From NCBI RefSeq assembly GCF_000759435.1, contig NZ_JRJG01000038.1, positions 175,018 through 239,017 of the forward strand: a stretch of 64,000 bases of DNA, in the 5' to 3' direction. Of this stretch, positions 44,386-52,573 are shown one piece after another. This DNA is from Hoeflea sp. BAL378. Its GTDB lineage: Bacteria > Pseudomonadota > Alphaproteobacteria > Rhizobiales > Rhizobiaceae. How positions within the stretch are numbered: position 1 is the stretch's first letter; each line of letters opens with the position of its first letter. The notes beneath the pieces are model-generated. The model saw only the letters and a program-made list of their open reading frames with translations. It was not told the origin of the DNA and searched no databases. The position numbers and the translations under genes were made by a program.

Positions 44386-44697
44386 ATGATCCGTCACTTC
44401 GTGCATTTACGCTTCGCCCAAGACGCCACCGACGCCGACAAGCAGGCGCTTTACGATCGGCTCGCCACCCTGGTCGACCATGTCGACGGGGTGATCGATT
44501 TCCAGCACCGGGCCAATGTGAGCGTCGAGACGCCGCTGGTGCGCGGCTTCAATGATGTGTTCTGGTTTGACTTCGCCGACATTTCGGTCCGAAATGCCTA
44601 TCTGGAAGAAAGCGTCCATGAGGCCATCGGCGCTGAGATCGTGGTCCACCTCGAGGGCGGCGCGGATGGAGTGTTTGTCTGTGATGTCGAAGTGTGA
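44386..44697 (+). CDS. Dabb-domain (dimeric alpha-beta barrel) protein
   Basis: 103 aa. Opening strand [14 protein letters not shown], helix [14 protein letters not shown] and later strand [25 protein letters not shown] match the stress-responsive A/B barrel family, small proteins that dimerise and act as enzymes or accessory factors in unrelated pathways. The ATG at 44386 gives the normal family length. The GTG start of the kinase gene overlaps its stop, so the two are coupled. Reaction unknown. Confidence 0.75.
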   Translation: MIRHFVHLRFAQDATDADKQALYDRLATLVDHVDGVIDFQHRANVSVETPLVRGFNDVFWFDFADISVRNAYLEESVHEAIGAEIVVHLEGGADGVFVCDVEV

Positions 44698-45977
44698 TTG
44701 ATCCCCGGAAGCGCGATTTCCTGGCACGGCTGTTCGAGGCCGCGGTTCTTCGCGCCGATCCGGTGCGCGCGCTCAGCGATGCGCTGCCGCCAAAGCCTGA
44801 GGGCAGGACCGTGGTCATCGGCGCGGGCAAGGGAGCGGCGCAGCTTGCTGCCGCCTTCGAGACGCTGTGGGACGGGCCGCTGACGGGCACTGTGGTGACC
44901 CGCTACGGCTACGGCGCCCCCTGCAAGGCGATCACCGTGCTCGAAGCCAGCCACCCGGTGCCCGACAGAGCCGGGCTGGCCGCCTCGCAGGCCCTGTTCG
45001 ACACGGTTGCCGGCCTGACCGCGGACGATCTCGTCGTGGCGCTCATCTGCGGCGGCGGCTCGGCGCTGCTGCCCGCGCCGCCGGAGGGCCTGACGCTTGA
45101 GGATGAGCAGGAGCTCAACCGGGTGCTGCTCGCCTCGGGCGCGCCGATCGGGGTGATGAACGCGATCCGCAAGCATGCAAGCCGGATCAAGGGCGGTCGG
45201 CTCGCCGCCGCCGCCTGGCCGGCCCGGATTGTGTCGCTGGTGGTCTCCGACGTGCCCGGCGACGAGGCCTGCCAGGTGGCGTCCGGCCCGACCATTCCCG
45301 ATGCGCTGACATTGGCGGAAGTCCAGGCGATGGTCGCCGCCCGCGCCATCGCGCTGCCCGACCGGATCCGGGCGCATCTGGCGAGCGGAAGGGATCTGCC
45401 GCCGCGCCCCGACGATCCGGTGTTCGCCCGCAACGAGGTCCGCGTCATCGCCTCTGCCGGCCTGTCGCTTGAGGCCGCGGCCGAACAGGCCAGGCGCGCC
45501 GGCATTGACGCCGTGATCCTGTCGGATGCCATCGAGGGCGAGGCCCGCGATGTCGGGCTGGTGCATGCGGCGATCGCCAGGGAAGTCGCAGGCCGCGACC
45601 GGCCTTTCGCCAAGCCCGTGGTCATCCTGTCGGGCGGCGAGACCACGGTGACCTTGCGCGGCAAGGGCAAGGGCGGGCGCAACAGCGAGTTCCTGCTGTC
45701 CTTCGCATCGGCGATCGACGGCGTCGAGGGGATCGCCGCGCTTGCCGCCGACACCGACGGCATCGACGGGTCGGAAGACAATGCCGGCGCCTTCGCCGGG
45801 CCGGACAGCGCAAGCCGGCTCCGGGCCAAGGGCATCGACCCGCTCGCAAGCCTGGCGGCCAACGACGCCTGGACCGCCTTCGGCGCCATCGGCGATCTGT
45901 ACGTCACCGGTCCGACCGGGACCAATGTCAATGATTTCCGTGCCATCCTTGTCGGAGACCTGCCGGATCAGGCGTAG
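44694..45977 (+). CDS. Glycerate 2-kinase (MOFRL family)
   Basis: 427 aa with the GckA/TtuD two-domain plan. N-terminal: [52 protein letters not shown] and VSDVPGD. C-terminal [27 protein letters not shown] and ADTDGIDG. It phosphorylates glycerate to 2-phosphoglycerate. Starts at GTG 44694, overlapping the Dabb stop. Older annotations call this family hydroxypyruvate reductase. With the reductase at 62193 it could form a tartronate-semialdehyde to glycerate route. Confidence 0.85.
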   Translation: MIDPRKRDFLARLFEAAVLRADPVRALSDALPPKPEGRTVVIGAGKGAAQLAAAFETLWDGPLTGTVVTRYGYGAPCKAITVLEASHPVPDRAGLAASQALFDTVAGLTADDLVVALICGGGSALLPAPPEGLTLEDEQELNRVLLASGAPIGVMNAIRKHASRIKGGRLAAAAWPARIVSLVVSDVPGDEACQVASGPTIPDALTLAEVQAMVAARAIALPDRIRAHLASGRDLPPRPDDPVFARNEVRVIASAGLSLEAAAEQARRAGIDAVILSDAIEGEARDVGLVHAAIAREVAGRDRPFAKPVVILSGGETTVTLRGKGKGGRNSEFLLSFASAIDGVEGIAALAADTDGIDGSEDNAGAFAGPDSASRLRAKGIDPLASLAANDAWTAFGAIGDLYVTGPTGTNVNDFRAILVGDLPDQA

Positions 45978-46037
45978 ATCCCGTTCCGGTCGGATCGCGC
46001 GGCGGCGGCGTCAATCGACAACGGCCGCGGACGTCCC

Positions 46038-46799
46038 CTATCTCGACATCCAGCCGCCATCGGCGGGCAGGATCGCGCCGTGGATGAAGCGCGCCAGGTC
46101 GCTGCACAGAAAGGCGATCGGCCCGGCGATCTCCTCGGGAGTTCCCCAGCGGTTGACCGGAATGCGCTGCATCAAGGCGCGGGTGCGATCGGGATCGGCC
46201 TGCAGTGCCGCGGTGTTGTCGGTGGCGATGTAGCCCGGCGCGATGCCGTTCACATTGATGCCCCTGGCCGCCCATTCGTTGGAAAACGCCCGCACCATCT
46301 GGGCAATCGCCCCCTTGCTGGCCGCATAGCCCGGCACGTTGATGCCGCCCTGGAAACTCAGCACGGAGGCCACAAAGACAATCCTGCCGGATCCGCGCTT
46401 GAGCATGGACCGACCCAGCGCCTGGGTGAGGATGAACGGGGCGTCGCAATTGACGGCCTGGACGTGGTCCCAATCCTGAAGCGGATGGGTCGCAGCGGGC
46501 GCCCGGCGGATCGTACCGGCATTGTTGACCAGGATGGAGATGTCGTCGCGCGCCTCCATCTCGGCGGCGAAGGCGAGCGTCGCGTCACGGTCGGAGAAAT
46601 CGCACCGGCGGGCCGTGAACTCCCGTCCGGCGGAGCGGACCGCAGCCTCCGCAGCACTGCCCTGCGCTTCGAGCGAGGCGCTGACGCCGATGATGTCGGC
46701 GCCGGCCTCCGCCAGCGTCTCGCAGATGGCGAGACCGATGCCGCGCTTGCAGCCGGTGACGAGCGCGATCTGTCCGGAAAGGTCGATGGCGAGGCTCAT
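46038..46799 (-). CDS. Short-chain dehydrogenase (KduD/gluconate dehydrogenase-like)
   Basis: 253 aa SDR. Cofactor motif TGCKRGIG, NNAG, catalytic Ser in ASVLSF and YAASKGA (Tyr-x3-Lys), ending LPADGGWMSR. The look is that of 2-deoxy-gluconate or 3-oxoacyl-type classical SDRs. It is the last gene of the minus-strand operon, 3 bases after the E2 catalytic gene, and convergent with glycerate kinase. Substrate unknown, presumably a hydroxy compound of the same pathway. Confidence 0.8.
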   Translation of the reverse strand: MSLAIDLSGQIALVTGCKRGIGLAICETLAEAGADIIGVSASLEAQGSAAEAAVRSAGREFTARRCDFSDRDATLAFAAEMEARDDISILVNNAGTIRRAPAATHPLQDWDHVQAVNCDAPFILTQALGRSMLKRGSGRIVFVASVLSFQGGINVPGYAASKGAIAQMVRAFSNEWAARGINVNGIAPGYIATDNTAALQADPDRTRALMQRIPVNRWGTPEEIAGPIAFLCSDLARFIHGAILPADGGWMSR

Positions 46800-46802
46800 C
46801 GA

Positions 46803-47702
46803 TCAGGCCACCATGCGGCGCGGATCGGCCAGAAGCCGGGCGTGGTGCGCCAGGAAACGGGCCGCGTCGGCGCCATTGATCACCCGGTGATCGTAGGAGA
46901 GATCGAGCGGCGTCATCGGCACCGGCTGCCAGCTCTCGTTCTCCCAGACCGGAACGGTCTCCGTGCGGGTGATGCCGAGAATGGCAAGTTCGGGCGGATT
47001 GACGATCGGTGTGAACGCCGTGCCGCCGATGCCGCCCAAATTGGAGATCGACATCGAGGCGCCGCCCATCTCGTCCGGCCGGATCTTGCGCGCCTGCGCT
47101 CGCGCGGCCAGATCGGCGATGTCGGCCGCGATCCGCCACAGGCCCTTATTGTCCGCGTCGCGGATCACCGGGACCATCAGGCCCTGCGGCGTGTCGACGG
47201 CGATGCCGATATGGACATAGTGCTTGAGAATGAGCGTGTCCCCGTCCGCTGACAGCGAGGCGTTGAACCGGGGGAAGTCCCGAAGGCAGAGTGCGAGCGC
47301 CTTGACGTGAAAGGCGAGTGCCGTCAGCCGCACGCCGCGCCGCGCGGCCTCGGGTTTGAGGGAGGCGCGGAAGGCCTCGAGCCGGCGCATGTCGGCCCGG
47401 TCGTGATGGGTTACCTGCGGAATCATGGCGTTGGCGGCGGCGAGGTTCGCGCTCGCCACCCGCGCCAGGCGCGACAGCGGCTCGCGGCTCACCGGGCCGA
47501 AGGCCGCATGATCGACATCCCAGTATTTTTCCACTGCTGGCATGGGGGCTCCTGCGGCGGTTCCGCCGTTGAGATGATGGTCCACGTCCTCCTTGGCGAG
47601 CGTCAGCCGACCGGACGCGCGCGCGACATCGGACAGGTCGACCCGATTGCGCCCGGCATAGGCGACGACCGAAGGGCTGGCGATATAGGTTTCCGTGCCC
47701 AT
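46803..47702 (-). CDS. Separate 2-oxoacid dehydrogenase E2 catalytic protein lacking a lipoyl domain
   Basis: 299 aa. It begins with a peripheral-subunit-binding domain (ASPSVVAYAGRNRVDLSDVARASG, about 8-40), then a complete acyltransferase core: PQVTHHDRADMRRLEAF, SISNLGGIGGTAFTPIVNPPELAILGI, and the active-site SYDHRVINGADAARF. Asn rather than Asp in the HxxxN motif is also known from Azotobacter pyruvate dehydrogenase E2. No lipoyl domain precedes it. The lipoyl arms are on the protein encoded at 49148, so the two probably act together as a split E2. Confidence 0.82.
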   Translation of the reverse strand: MGTETYIASPSVVAYAGRNRVDLSDVARASGRLTLAKEDVDHHLNGGTAAGAPMPAVEKYWDVDHAAFGPVSREPLSRLARVASANLAAANAMIPQVTHHDRADMRRLEAFRASLKPEAARRGVRLTALAFHVKALALCLRDFPRFNASLSADGDTLILKHYVHIGIAVDTPQGLMVPVIRDADNKGLWRIAADIADLAARAQARKIRPDEMGGASMSISNLGGIGGTAFTPIVNPPELAILGITRTETVPVWENESWQPVPMTPLDLSYDHRVINGADAARFLAHHARLLADPRRMVA

Positions 47703-47703
47703 C

Positions 47704-49134
47704 TCACCACTCTGCCGAGATGTATTGGGTTTCCATGAATTCCAGCATGCCCTCGTGCCCGCCCTCGCGGCCAAGGCCCGACTGCTTGACTCCGCCGAAG
47801 GGGGCGGCGGGATCGGAAACGAGGCCGCGGTTGAGGCCGACCATGCCGTAGTCGAGCCGCTCGCAGACGCGCAGGGCGCGTTTCATGTCGCCGCAAAACA
47901 CATAGGCGACGAGGCCGTATTCGGTGTCGTTGGCGCGACGGATGACGTCTTCCTCATCGGAGAAGGTCTGGAGGGCCGCGACCGGACCGAAGATCTCGTC
48001 ACGGACGCAATCGGCGGTTTCGGGCACGCCGGACAGGACGGTGGGCGGGTAAAAGTAGCCCACGCCGCCCGGGCGGGTCCCGCCGAGCTCGACCCTGGCG
48101 CCCTGGGCCACCGCATCGTCGACAAAGGCCGCGACCTTGTCGCGCGTGGCGGCGTTGACCAGGGGGCCGACATCGATGCCCTTCTCGATGCCGTTGCCCA
48201 TCTTCAGCGCGGCCATGGCGCGGGTGAATTTTTCGGTGAAGGCAGGCGCGATCCGCTCATGGATATAGAAGCGGTTGGCCGCCGTGCAGGCCTCGCCGAG
48301 ATTGCGCATCTTGGCGAGCATGGCGCCCTCGACCGCGGTGTCGATATCGGCGTCCTCGAAGACGATCAGCGGTGCGTTGCCGCCCAGTTCCATCGCGGGC
48401 TTGAGCACCTGGTCGGCCGCCGAATGCAGAAGCTTGCGGCCCACGTCGGTGGAGCCGGTGAAGGAGATCACGCGGACGCGCGGATCGTGCAGCATGTGGT
48501 CGACGAGCCGGCCCGAGTTCCTGGACGGCAGCACATTGACGAGCCCCTTGGGAACACCTGCCTCCTCCAGCAGCGGCATCAACGCCAGCATCGTCAGGGG
48601 TGTCTCCGAGGCGGGCTTGATGATGACCGGGCAGCCGGCGGCGAGCGCCGGGGCGATCTTGCGGGTGCCCATGGCGGCGGGATAGTTCCAGGGCGTGACC
48701 AGCACGGCGATGCCGGCCGGCTTGTGCTGGACGATGATGCGGGCGCCGGAGGCGGGCGCGTGGGCAACCATGCCGTCGGAGCGCACGGCCTCCTCCGCGA
48801 ACCAGCGAAAGAACTCGGCGGCATAGGTCGCTTCGCCGATCGCATCGGCGTGGGCCTTGCCGTTTTCCAGCGTGATCAGCCGGGCGAAATCCTCGCGCCG
48901 CGCCGTCATCAGTTCCCAGGCCTTGCGCAGGATTTCCGAGCGTTCGCGCGGCTTGCGGCCCGCCCAGTCGGAAAAAGCGGCCTGGGCCGCCTCGAGGGCG
49001 GCGTCCGCATCCTCGATTTCCGCCGAAGCGACCGATGCCAGCACTTCCACGGTGGCGGGATTGATGACATCGATGCGCGCGCCTGCCGCGCCCTCGCGCC
49101 ATTCGCCGTTGATGTAGAGCTGTGTATGGTCCAT
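47704..49134 (-). CDS. NAD(P)-dependent aldehyde dehydrogenase (succinate-semialdehyde type)
   Basis: 476 aa. Catalytic Cys283 (GEACTAANRF), Glu249 (MELGGNAPL), oxyanion Asn150 (VTPWNYP) and NAD loop FTGSTDVG. ECTAAN-like surroundings and length are closest to GabD-type semialdehyde dehydrogenases. Start ATG 49134. It sits between the two halves of the split E2 in a tightly packed operon, with a one-base gap before the E2 catalytic gene. Probably oxidises an aldehyde made in the pathway. Confidence 0.88.
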   Translation of the reverse strand: MDHTQLYINGEWREGAAGARIDVINPATVEVLASVASAEIEDADAALEAAQAAFSDWAGRKPRERSEILRKAWELMTARREDFARLITLENGKAHADAIGEATYAAEFFRWFAEEAVRSDGMVAHAPASGARIIVQHKPAGIAVLVTPWNYPAAMGTRKIAPALAAGCPVIIKPASETPLTMLALMPLLEEAGVPKGLVNVLPSRNSGRLVDHMLHDPRVRVISFTGSTDVGRKLLHSAADQVLKPAMELGGNAPLIVFEDADIDTAVEGAMLAKMRNLGEACTAANRFYIHERIAPAFTEKFTRAMAALKMGNGIEKGIDVGPLVNAATRDKVAAFVDDAVAQGARVELGGTRPGGVGYFYPPTVLSGVPETADCVRDEIFGPVAALQTFSDEEDVIRRANDTEYGLVAYVFCGDMKRALRVCERLDYGMVGLNRGLVSDPAAPFGGVKQSGLGREGGHEGMLEFMETQYISAEW

Positions 49135-49147
49135 GGGGTTCTCCCGG

Positions 49148-50521
49148 TCAGAGGATGTGGCGGAGCGGCTGCTGCAGGCGCCCGGCGAAGTCGGTGACGA
49201 ACAGGATCGCGTCTTTTTCGGCGAGCTGCGTCGCCATGAAGTCGAGGCCGAGCACATAGGCGCTGTCGTCGCGGCTGATGGTCAGGACCGGGCTTTCGCC
49301 CGCGGTCAGGCGGACCGCGGTCAGCAGGCTGCCGCTCAGATCGCGCAGGATCAGGTCGGCTGATGCGTCGGGATCGGCTTCCCGGGGGTGCGACAGCCTC
49401 GTCCGGTCGGGATCGGCATACTGCGCCCGGTCCGAGCCTGGCCTGTCGAGGCCGATCACCAGAGGTCCGGACTGCGTGTTCCTTGTGGCGCGCAGGGCGG
49501 CCGCGGCGAAGCTCAACCAGAGCGCGGCCGGCTCCATCTCGATCTTGCCGTCCTCGGCAAACCACCGGACGAACTCGTCGCATCCGCTGGTGGAAACGCG
49601 CGCGGAGATGTGCAGCGCGACTGCGGCCGGGGCTTCCGGCTTGCCGGCAGGCGCCACAGGCGCAAGCGCGCGCAAGGTCTCGAGATCGGCGACATGGAAC
49701 GGCTGGGCGACGCCGTGCTCGACCAGGCGGGAGAGGTCGAGGCCCTGTTCACGGGCAAGACGCCGGGCCTTGGGCGAGGCGAGGATGCGTCCGCCGGAAG
49801 CAGCCAGTCCGGGGGCGGGGCTTAGGGAGGGTCCCGGAGCCGGGCGCGGCGCGACGGACGCCACCGGCTGCGGTGGGGCATCCGATGCAGGGACGGGTGT
49901 TTCGGGGGCCGGCTTTTCGGCCGGACCGGGCGTTGAGGCAAGGCTGCGCGACACCGGGTTTTCGGGCGAGGCGTCGGAAATGATGGCGATCACGCTGCCC
50001 ACGGGCACGGCCTCTTTCGCCTGCGCCAGGATCGCCGCGACGAAGCCGTCATGGCCGGCCTCGACCTCCATCACGGACTTGTCGGTTTCCACTTCGAGCA
50101 GCACATCGCCGGCAGCAACGCGGTCGCCGGGCGCCTTGCGCCAGGCGACGATCAGGCCGGTGTCCTGCGCCATGCCGAGCGCCGGCATGATGACCGATTT
50201 GCCCTCGGGCAGCTCGGAGCCGGAGGGCGCCGGGTTCCGCGCCTGCCCTGCCGCGGCCGGCGAGGCGGCCGGGATGTCGCCGGCGCTTTCGGAGATCGTC
50301 GCGACCGCCTTGCCCACGGGAACGTCCTCGCCGGCGCGGGCCGTGATGCCGGTCAGGAACCCGTCGGCTTGGGCCTCGACTTCCATCGTCGCCTTGTCGG
50401 TCTCGACCTCCATGAGGGCGTCCCCGATCCTGACCGGATCACCCGGCTGCTTGAGCCAGGCGACGATCCTGCCGGTGTCCTGGGCCATTCCCAGGGCGGG
50501 CATGATGACGTCATGCGGCAT
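49148..50521 (-). CDS. Two-lipoyl-domain E2-like protein with degenerate catalytic domain
   Basis: 457 aa. Two lipoyl domains with lipoyl-Lys43 (ETDKATMEVEA) and Lys148 (ETDKSVMEVEA), an Ala/Pro-rich linker (about 185-245) and a peripheral-subunit-binding domain (ASPKARRLAREQGLDLSRL, 248-283). The last 170 residues are a shrunken acyltransferase-like region with no DHRxxxG motif. It therefore carries acyl groups but probably cannot transfer them to CoA; the protein at 46803 would do that. It overlaps the E1-beta stop by 11 bases. Confidence 0.82.
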   Translation of the reverse strand: MPHDVIMPALGMAQDTGRIVAWLKQPGDPVRIGDALMEVETDKATMEVEAQADGFLTGITARAGEDVPVGKAVATISESAGDIPAASPAAAGQARNPAPSGSELPEGKSVIMPALGMAQDTGLIVAWRKAPGDRVAAGDVLLEVETDKSVMEVEAGHDGFVAAILAQAKEAVPVGSVIAIISDASPENPVSRSLASTPGPAEKPAPETPVPASDAPPQPVASVAPRPAPGPSLSPAPGLAASGGRILASPKARRLAREQGLDLSRLVEHGVAQPFHVADLETLRALAPVAPAGKPEAPAAVALHISARVSTSGCDEFVRWFAEDGKIEMEPAALWLSFAAAALRATRNTQSGPLVIGLDRPGSDRAQYADPDRTRLSHPREADPDASADLILRDLSGSLLTAVRLTAGESPVLTISRDDSAYVLGLDFMATQLAEKDAILFVTDFAGRLQQPLRHIL

Positions 50522-51506
50522 GGAACAGGTCCCCGCGAAGCGTCCGGCGGGCCCGTTCCGCCACGGTCTCGGCGGTCGGCACGGTGATGTCCTCCAACAC
50601 GGGCGAGAAGGGCACCGGCACATCCATCGCGCCCATGCGCTGCACCGGCGCATCGAGATGGTAGAACGCCTTGTCCGAGATGCGGCTGGCGATCTCGCCG
50701 GTGATTCCGTAGCTCTGGTGGCCCTCGTCGATGACGATGGCGCGCGAGGTCTTGCGGACGGAGGCGAGGATGGTGTCCTCGTCGAGCGGCACGATGGTGC
50801 GCGGATCGATGACCTCGGCGGAGATGCCTTCCTTCGCCAGGCGTTCGGCGGCGGCGAGCGCCACCTGCACCATCGAGGAGGTGGCGACCATGGTGATGTC
50901 GCTGCCCTGTCTCAAGATGGCCGCCTCGCCGAACGGGATGAGGTATTCCTCCTCCGGCACCGGCGCCTTGTCGTTGTACATCAGCTTGTCCTCGAAGATG
51001 ACCACCGGGTTGTTGTCCCGGATGGCGGTCTTCATCAGCCCCTTGGCTTCGTAGGCCGAGGAGGGCATGGCCACCTTGAGACCCGGGATGTGGGCGACGA
51101 GGGCGTGCAGCGACTGCGAGTGCTGGGCGGCGGAGCGGCGGGTGGCGCCGAGATTGGTGCGCAGCACCAGGGGCACGCTCAGCTTGCCGCCCGACATGTA
51201 GTGCGTCTTGGCGGCCTGGTTGCAGAGCTGGTCCATCACCAGATAGAGGAAGTCGCCGAACATCAGGTCGACGATCGGCCGGCTGCCGGTCATGGCGGCG
51301 CCCACGGCGATGCCCATGAAGCCGGGCTCGGCGATCGGCGTGTCGATGACGCGGCCGGTGCCGAATTCCTCGACCAGACCGGCCAGAACCTTGAAGGGCG
51401 TGCCCGCCTCGGCGACATCCTCGCCGATGACGAAAACCGTCGGATCGCGCCGCATTTCCTCGGCGATGGCCTCGTTGACGGCCTTTGAGAGCGTTATCTC
51501 GCGCAT
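50511..51506 (-). CDS. 2-oxoacid/acetoin dehydrogenase E1 component, beta subunit
   Basis: 331 aa transketolase-like beta subunit. Features: VIGEDVAEAGTPFKV, TPIAEPGFMGIAVGAAMTG, the AAQHSQSLHALVAHIPGLKV loop with the E1-beta His, and the C-terminal transketolase domain ending in DVPVPFSPVLED. It forms an alpha2-beta2 TPP enzyme with the product at 51519. Acetoin- and pyruvate-type E1 cannot be separated by eye. No E3 (dihydrolipoamide dehydrogenase) gene is in the window. Confidence 0.9.
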   Translation of the reverse strand: MREITLSKAVNEAIAEEMRRDPTVFVIGEDVAEAGTPFKVLAGLVEEFGTGRVIDTPIAEPGFMGIAVGAAMTGSRPIVDLMFGDFLYLVMDQLCNQAAKTHYMSGGKLSVPLVLRTNLGATRRSAAQHSQSLHALVAHIPGLKVAMPSSAYEAKGLMKTAIRDNNPVVIFEDKLMYNDKAPVPEEEYLIPFGEAAILRQGSDITMVATSSMVQVALAAAERLAKEGISAEVIDPRTIVPLDEDTILASVRKTSRAIVIDEGHQSYGITGEIASRISDKAFYHLDAPVQRMGAMDVPVPFSPVLEDITVPTAETVAERARRTLRGDLFHAA

Positions 51507-51518
51507 GATGGTTTGCTC

Positions 51519-52514
51519 CTAAGCGGCATTGGATGCGAACACGTGCATGTCCACTTCGGTGACGGAGGGGTAGGGCGCCTTCTCGGCGTAGGCGACGGCT
51601 GCTTCCGCTTCCGCCCTGATCCCGGTGGTGATGCCGGCCAGTTCGTCCGCGGTGGCGATCTTCTGCTCTTCGAGCCATCTGCCGAAATTGGTGATCGGGT
51701 CGCGATCGGTCTTCCACTCGGCCTCCTCGTCCTTGCGGCGGTAATATTCGCGGTTGATGTCGCCCACGTGGTGGCCGTGATAGCGGTAGGTCATGAGCTC
51801 GATGAAGAACGGGCCCTCGCCCTTGCGGGCGCGGGCGACAAGATCGGTGGCGAGCTTGTTGACGGCGAGCACATCCTGGCCGTCGACGGTGTGGCTTTCG
51901 ATGCCGAAGGCCTCGGCGCGGGCGGTGATCGAGCCCGCGGCGATCTCGTCGGTGCGGGTGTATTCGCTGTAGCCGTTGTTCTCGCAGGCATAGATCACCG
52001 GCAGGTTCCAGAGCGCGGCCATGTTCATGACCTCGTAGAGCAGCCCCTGCGCGGTGGCCCCGTCGCCGAAGAAGCAGACCGTGACGTCGGTCTTGCCGAG
52101 CCGCTTGGCCGAGAGCGCCGCGCCGGTGGCAATGCCCATGGATCCGCCGACGATCGCATTGGCGCCGAGATTGCCGTTGGCCTGGTCGGCGATGTGCATG
52201 GAGCCGCCCTTGCCGCGGCAATAGCCTTCCTCCTTGCCGAGAAGCTCGCAGAACATCTGCTTGAACTCCGCGCCCTTGGCCACGCAATGGCCGTGGCCGC
52301 GATGGGTGGAGGTGATCTTGTCGTCGGGCGTCAGTGCCTCGCAGATGCCGACGGCGACCGCCTCCTGGCCGGAATACATGTGGGTGAGGCCGGGCATCTT
52401 GGCAGACAGATAGAGCTGGTTGGCGTTGTCCTCGAAGGCGCGGATCCGCACCATCTGCCGGTACATTCTGAGGTAGTCTTCCCGGTTCGACTTGTCTTTC
52501 TTGGCAGCGCTCAT
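51519..52514 (-). CDS. 2-oxoacid/acetoin dehydrogenase E1 component, alpha subunit
   Basis: 331 aa from ATG 52514 (GGAG site eight bases upstream). TPP-binding motif GDG (150-152) to NN (179-180), the HRGHGHCVAKG region and the GKGGSMH loop. Decarboxylates a 2-oxoacid or cleaves acetoin, passing the acyl group to a lipoyl arm. Twelve bases separate it from E1-beta. Its position next to an M24 protein and SDRs, rather than a housekeeping pdh cluster, argues for a dedicated catabolic complex. Confidence 0.9.
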   Translation of the reverse strand: MSAAKKDKSNREDYLRMYRQMVRIRAFEDNANQLYLSAKMPGLTHMYSGQEAVAVGICEALTPDDKITSTHRGHGHCVAKGAEFKQMFCELLGKEEGYCRGKGGSMHIADQANGNLGANAIVGGSMGIATGAALSAKRLGKTDVTVCFFGDGATAQGLLYEVMNMAALWNLPVIYACENNGYSEYTRTDEIAAGSITARAEAFGIESHTVDGQDVLAVNKLATDLVARARKGEGPFFIELMTYRYHGHHVGDINREYYRRKDEEAEWKTDRDPITNFGRWLEEQKIATADELAGITTGIRAEAEAAVAYAEKAPYPSVTEVDMHVFASNAA

Positions 52515-52573
52515 CGGTCTGGCTCCATTGATGCGGGGGAAAGCCCGGCCGGCGAGGGGCCGGGCCATCCGGG

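Noticed and set aside
46803..52514. Housekeeping pyruvate dehydrogenase cluster
   Set aside because: No E3 gene, a split E2 and placement among SDRs and an M24 protein make a dedicated catabolic complex more likely.
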